Positions 22,857-25,385 of a DNA stretch of 25,385 nt are shown here, piece after piece. The notes beneath the pieces were generated by a model. It was given only the letters and a program-made list of their open reading frames with translations. It was not told the DNA's origin and did no database searches. Source of the DNA: a virus; the IMG/VR virus record IMGVR_UViG_3300025816_000068, positions 1 through 25,385 of that record. One strand, given 5' to 3'. Position 1 is the first letter of the stretch, and every line of letters starts with the position of its first letter. Both the position numbers and the translations under genes were made by a program.

Positions 22857-23171
22857 TTAATTAAAAACTCTACCAAAAAATTCTTGTTTACTAATCACAC
22901 CATATTTGAAGTTAGACTTCAATACCTTATTAACTAAAACATGATGATAAAAATCCATTGGAATACCAGCACCATCACAAACAAACTCATAGTTTTTTAA
23001 GAACCTATCAATACCCTCACCTTTGAAAAAGTAATCTCTCTCATACGGAAGGTTTTGAGTTTGAGCCCATAAAGTTTTAGTACCTGTATATTCATTTATA
23101 CTTTCTGAAACGAAGTGGATAGTTCCACTTTTTTTATTAACCCAATAACCGTCTAAAATTAAATTCTTCAT
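22857..23171 (-). CDS. Hypothetical protein, 104 aa, behind an early promoter
   Basis: A 104-residue protein (MKNLILDGYWVNKKSGTIHF at the start) with aromatic-rich strands and no Cys pair or membrane helix. The ATG at 23171 is preferred because AAGGA lies just upstream. An ATG five codons earlier (23186) lies very close to the predicted transcription start and would add MKKEN. The same arrangement precedes the 44-aa gene at 24966. The function is unknown. Confidence 0.7.
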   Translation of the reverse strand: MKNLILDGYWVNKKSGTIHFVSESINEYTGTKTLWAQTQNLPYERDYFFKGEGIDRFLKNYEFVCDGAGIPMDFYHHVLVNKVLKSNFKYGVISKQEFFGRVFN

Positions 23172-23194
23172 ATTTTCCTTTTTCATAACACCTT

Positions 23195-23223
23195 AATATA
23201 TGAAGAATAAATGAGAAAGTCAA
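23195..23223 (-). promoter_or_regulatory. sigma70-type early promoter
   Basis: On the minus strand, TTGACT (23218-23223), a 17-nt spacer and TATATT (23195-23200) lie between the 144-aa and 104-aa genes. The upstream GCTTGACTTTCTCATTTATT is shared, to 20 nt, with the promoter at 24276-24304. The downstream leader is shared with the promoter at 24990-25019. Confidence 0.75.
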
Positions 23224-23231
23224 GCTTTATT

Positions 23232-23666
23232 TTACTTTTTTTCAATATTTTTTTTAGTCCTAAGATAAATACTAGTCGCAGAGTCCATTTGTTTCTTAGA
23301 TAAAGTCTTTCTAGACTTAGCTTGTTTTATAAGACTAGATATAAATCTTTTTGTATTTACCTTGTAATCTTCTGTCCAGCTTGTATCATCAATCAAATTC
23401 TCAACCATCATAAGTTTAGGAACTACCTTATCTACCCATTCTTCTCGTTTCAACATTTCATCGGGTGAATTGACCTTGATAATTCTATCAATAGCGGCTT
23501 CCATCTTAGGAGTAATCTTTCTACCACTTATAAGAGCTACATACATATCAGAAGTAAATTCATCCGAATTACCATTACCTAAAACTTGACGTTCAATAAT
23601 CTTTTTTAGCTCGATTATCTGAACACCGTATTCTTGTTTGTTTTTTTCAGCCCAATCTGGTTTCAT
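23232..23666 (-). CDS. Hypothetical helical basic protein, 144 aa
   Basis: A 144-residue, mainly helical protein (MKPDWAEKNKQEYGVQIIEL at the start) with a basic C-terminus (RKTLSKKQMDSATSIYLRTK). The start at 23666 makes a TAATG overlap with the preceding gene; a TTG eight codons upstream is less likely. There is no Cys motif or membrane segment. The function is unknown; the helical basic tail could bind nucleic acid. Confidence 0.7.
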   Translation of the reverse strand: MKPDWAEKNKQEYGVQIIELKKIIERQVLGNGNSDEFTSDMYVALISGRKITPKMEAAIDRIIKVNSPDEMLKREEWVDKVVPKLMMVENLIDDTSWTEDYKVNTKRFISSLIKQAKSRKTLSKKQMDSATSIYLRTKKNIEKK

Positions 23667-24004
23667 TATAAGTACCTTGGGCCTGTCCAACTAAACCAAT
23701 TAGTTTCTGAAGAAAAGATAGTACCTCTCACGTGTTTTGCTGGAGCTCTCCAAGTAGCGGCTTTAAATACATCACCAACAAAGTAAGGTATACCTTTTAG
23801 AACACCATTTGTTTTGGCAATGAATCCCCAAGCAGAAGTACCATTCATAACCCTATCAAATTTCCTACCAGGTTTGACATGAACTCCTTTGTTGAAGTTT
23901 TCAACCATTTCTAGATTACTCATAAATTTAGAGTAATCCACCTTAATATTCTCCAGTAGTTTACCTACTGAAGAATCGTATTTTATTTTGTTTTCGTTAT
24001 TCAT
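23666..24004 (-). CDS. Hypothetical protein, 112 aa
   Basis: A 112-residue protein with a helical N-terminal third (VGKLLENIKVDYSKFMSNLE). An aromatic and Gly-rich remainder follows: TSAWGFIAKTNGVLKGIPYF and NWFSWTGPRYL. It is linked by 1-nt TAATG overlaps to genes on both sides. No family is recognised. Confidence 0.7.
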   Translation of the reverse strand: MNNENKIKYDSSVGKLLENIKVDYSKFMSNLEMVENFNKGVHVKPGRKFDRVMNGTSAWGFIAKTNGVLKGIPYFVGDVFKAATWRAPAKHVRGTIFSSETNWFSWTGPRYL

Positions 24005-24249
24005 TATGCTAATTCCAACATTGAAAATGGAACATTGTAAGACATACCATTCATTTCAACGATGGCCTTTTTGACGTTCATCTTTTTGATGACACCAGGA
24101 GTCTTTTTAGTTTTCTGAACTACGAAGACATTAGCTCCAATAGATAGAGCTGCTTTACCTAACAGAGTTTTACATTCATTAACGAATGATGATAACTCAT
24201 TCAATTCCGAAAGACTTTTTAGTTTACTGATTTCTAGTTTTATATTCAT
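24004..24249 (-). CDS. Small protein with a possible SH3/KOW-like barrel, 81 aa
   Basis: Residues 1-38 are helical (LEISKLKSLSELNELSSFVN). Residues 40-80 are strand-rich: GANVFVVQKTKKTPGVIKKM, NVKKAIVEMNGMSYNVPFSM. These resemble small KOW/SH3-like barrels with a 'G.V.k...kka.V' pattern. AAGGA lies 8 nt before the ATG, and an early promoter is just upstream. The domain reading is tentative. Confidence 0.7.
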   Translation of the reverse strand: MNIKLEISKLKSLSELNELSSFVNECKTLLGKAALSIGANVFVVQKTKKTPGVIKKMNVKKAIVEMNGMSYNVPFSMLELA

Positions 24250-24275
24250 TGTTTATTTCCTTTTTGTTACATCTA

Positions 24276-24304
24276 AAGATACTAATAATAAATGAGAAAG
24301 TCAA
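24276..24304 (-). promoter_or_regulatory. sigma70-type early promoter
   Basis: On the minus strand, TTGACT (24299-24304), a 17-nt spacer and TATCTT (24276-24281) lie 27 nt before the ATG of the 81-aa gene. The -35 box lies at the very end of the 175-aa gene (its stop is 24301-24303). Confidence 0.65.
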
Positions 24305-24828
24305 GCTTTTTCTGCAAGTTTTTTATAAAGTTTTCGTTGACCAACTGACATAGATTGCCAAGATGTTAATTCGTTTATTAATTTGGATTTATCCATAAGA
24401 CTGATTTGGTCTTTGGAGTAAAGTGATTGTGTAAATTCACAAGCTGAATGATAACCATGAGAATCAAACTCACCCATAACCTTATCTAGAGCTACGTTGA
24501 AATCTAGAAAATTAAAGTTAGAAGCTGGTGGTGGTACATATTCTTTTTTCTCAGGTTTAGGATTGTAATAATTTTTTAACCACCTATCCCAAGATTTATC
24601 AGATACAATACCTTTAGCTTTACGTTCACCACCTGTACTACGGCGGTCAAGTCGTTTCATATTGTTAGCTGATTCGGAAGACATGGGTTGGATATAACCA
24701 CCAGTCTTGTGTGGATACACGGTATGAGACGCATACTTCTCGGTATCACTACATTCTAGACATTCTTTATAACCTAGATGTATACGTTCTGTTGATAACT
24801 CAATATCACATTTACAACATTTATTCAT
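24301..24828 (-). CDS. Zinc-finger hypothetical protein, 175 aa
   Basis: A 175-residue protein. C4-x2-C7 (or C5) and C23-x2-C26 in MNKCCKCDIE and KECLECSDTE form an N-terminal treble-clef or ribbon-like finger. A basic linker with RRSTGGERKAKG follows, then a Pro-rich stretch EKKEYVPPPASN, then a helical C-terminus (~105-175). The style suggests a small DNA- or RNA-polymerase-binding factor, but nothing decides the role. It lies 3 nt after the 44-aa gene's stop. Confidence 0.75.
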   Translation of the reverse strand: MNKCCKCDIELSTERIHLGYKECLECSDTEKYASHTVYPHKTGGYIQPMSSESANNMKRLDRRSTGGERKAKGIVSDKSWDRWLKNYYNPKPEKKEYVPPPASNFNFLDFNVALDKVMGEFDSHGYHSACEFTQSLYSKDQISLMDKSKLINELTSWQSMSVGQRKLYKKLAEKA

Positions 24829-24831
24829 TTT

Positions 24832-24966
24832 TTACTTTTTATTTTTTAATTCTTTATAAATTAATTTGTCAATTACGGAATCTTTTTTCCACTTAGTAGT
24901 TTTTTCATAACCAAAGTTAGTAAACGTAGTAGTAAAAAAATCCATTTCTATTTCTGAACTCATCAT
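24832..24966 (-). CDS. Small basic hypothetical protein, 44 aa
   Basis: A 44-residue protein (MMSSEIEMDFFTTTFTNFGY at the start) with a basic tail (KKDSVIDKLIYKELKNKK). AAGGAAAAT precedes the ATG at 24966. A further in-frame ATG at 24981 would add MKKEN, exactly as at the 104-aa gene. It is the first gene after an early promoter. The function is unknown. Confidence 0.65.
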   Translation of the reverse strand: MMSSEIEMDFFTTTFTNFGYEKTTKWKKDSVIDKLIYKELKNKK

Positions 24967-24989
24967 ATTTTCCTTTTTCATAACACCTT

Positions 24990-25019
24990 ATAATAAGGTA
25001 AAAAAGCAATACGAGTCAA
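24990..25019 (-). promoter_or_regulatory. sigma70-type early promoter
   Basis: On the minus strand, TTGACT (25014-25019), an 18-nt spacer and TATTAT (24990-24995) are followed by a leader nearly identical to that after the promoter at 23195-23223, starting AAGGTGTTATGAAAAAGG. Confidence 0.65.
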
Positions 25020-25038
25020 GCTTTATTTTTATTTATTT

Positions 25039-25385
25039 TTATCTCCCTGCTACACCACCTCTAGCTGGAATTTTTCTTGGTTTTACTTCCTCTTTTTTTA
25101 TTTCAGGTAAATCTTCAACAGTTGGTATTATTTCAACAACTTCTTTTTTTGTTTTTTCTTTTTTCTTTTCACCATAAACAGGCCAAATTTTATTTTTCTT
25201 TTTAGGCCCAGACGAAGTTGTTTTATTATCATCGGTATGTTGTAAAGCTACATTGTAACTTATAACAAACATAACTGCCATCGGGTCAAACACAAAGATA
25301 AGCACAAAGATAAAAAACTTAACTACGGTATCTACATCGGTATCGAATGTTCTAGCTAAGTAAATAACAGGCCCAACATCCACAC
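25039..25385 (-). CDS. Membrane protein, C-terminal part (5' end outside window)
   Basis: The frame is open to the window's last bases, with no convincing start (only a GTG at 25383), so this is the C-terminal end of a longer protein. Near its visible start it has IYLARTFDTDVDTVVKFF, then a membrane helix IFVLIFVFDPMAVMFVISYN. This is followed by a ~60-residue Lys/Glu-rich cytoplasmic tail with KKKEKTKKEVVEII and the end PARGGVAGR. The 'FDPMAV' helix resembles the last helix of large membrane proteins in T4-like marine phages, by recollection only. The role is unknown. Confidence 0.7.
   Translation of the reverse strand, partial: VDVGPVIYLARTFDTDVDTVVKFFIFVLIFVFDPMAVMFVISYNVALQHTDDNKTTSSGPKKKNKIWPVYGEKKKEKTKKEVVEIIPTVEDLPEIKKEEVKPRKIPARGGVAGR

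Noticed and set aside
1-25385. CRISPR arrays, insertion sequences or integrase/attachment sites
   Set aside because: No regular direct-repeat array, transposase or integrase-like protein was seen. The repeated stretches found are promoter and leader elements.

Overview
The window is an AT-rich, tightly packed piece of a tailed-phage genome. It is most likely a distant T4-like, probably aquatic, myovirus. The evidence is a contractile-tail baseplate block (gp25-like, gp6-like and spike/hub-like proteins), a gp55-like late sigma factor, a T4-type late promoter motif (TATAAATA), phage-style small genes joined by ATGA/TAATG overlaps, a tRNA, and auxiliary metabolic genes. The host cannot be read from the sequence. 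Every gene but one is on the minus strand, so transcription runs from high to low coordinates.

Region 1 (1-9475, minus): baseplate and tail genes, read as 131-aa protein, spike/hub-like protein, 152-aa protein, gp25-like, gp6-like, DNRLRE-like beta-sandwich protein, 208-aa protein, 475-aa protein, and a large tail protein cut by the window edge. Most junctions have 1-nt overlaps or gaps of a few bases. Region 2 (9476-10004): a regulatory island. It has a divergent promoter region, the only plus-strand gene (a 73-aa membrane protein with its own late-promoter motif and an attenuator-like hairpin in its leader), a strong terminator that can work in both directions, and a tRNA-Ala(UGC) on the minus strand.

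Region 3 (10010-18459, minus): the core of the window. queD, a GHKL-type ATPase, queE, a small membrane protein, queC, an unknown 102-aa gene, folE, a Gpt-like phosphoribosyltransferase and dpdA are followed by an HD-domain hydrolase, two small genes and the gp55-like sigma factor. FolE, QueD, QueE and QueC together make preQ0 from GTP. DpdA is expected to exchange guanine in DNA for it, so the phage probably carries 7-deazaguanine in its DNA. The Gpt-like enzyme, translationally coupled to dpdA, could salvage the guanine that DpdA releases.

Region 4 (18459-25385, minus): small early-type genes. They include a SelW-like protein, a membrane-anchored 3D/double-psi-barrel protein, a one-piece tmRNA (ssrA) with an unusual tag ending, a peptide deformylase fused to Cys-rich N- and C-terminal modules, several zinc-finger proteins including a SWIM finger, and many unrecognised small proteins. 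Near-consensus sigma70 promoters (TTGACT or TTGACA, 17-18 nt, TATATT-like) recur before groups of genes. Two of them share an almost identical leader. Six genes below 60 codons were found by reading the sequence directly.
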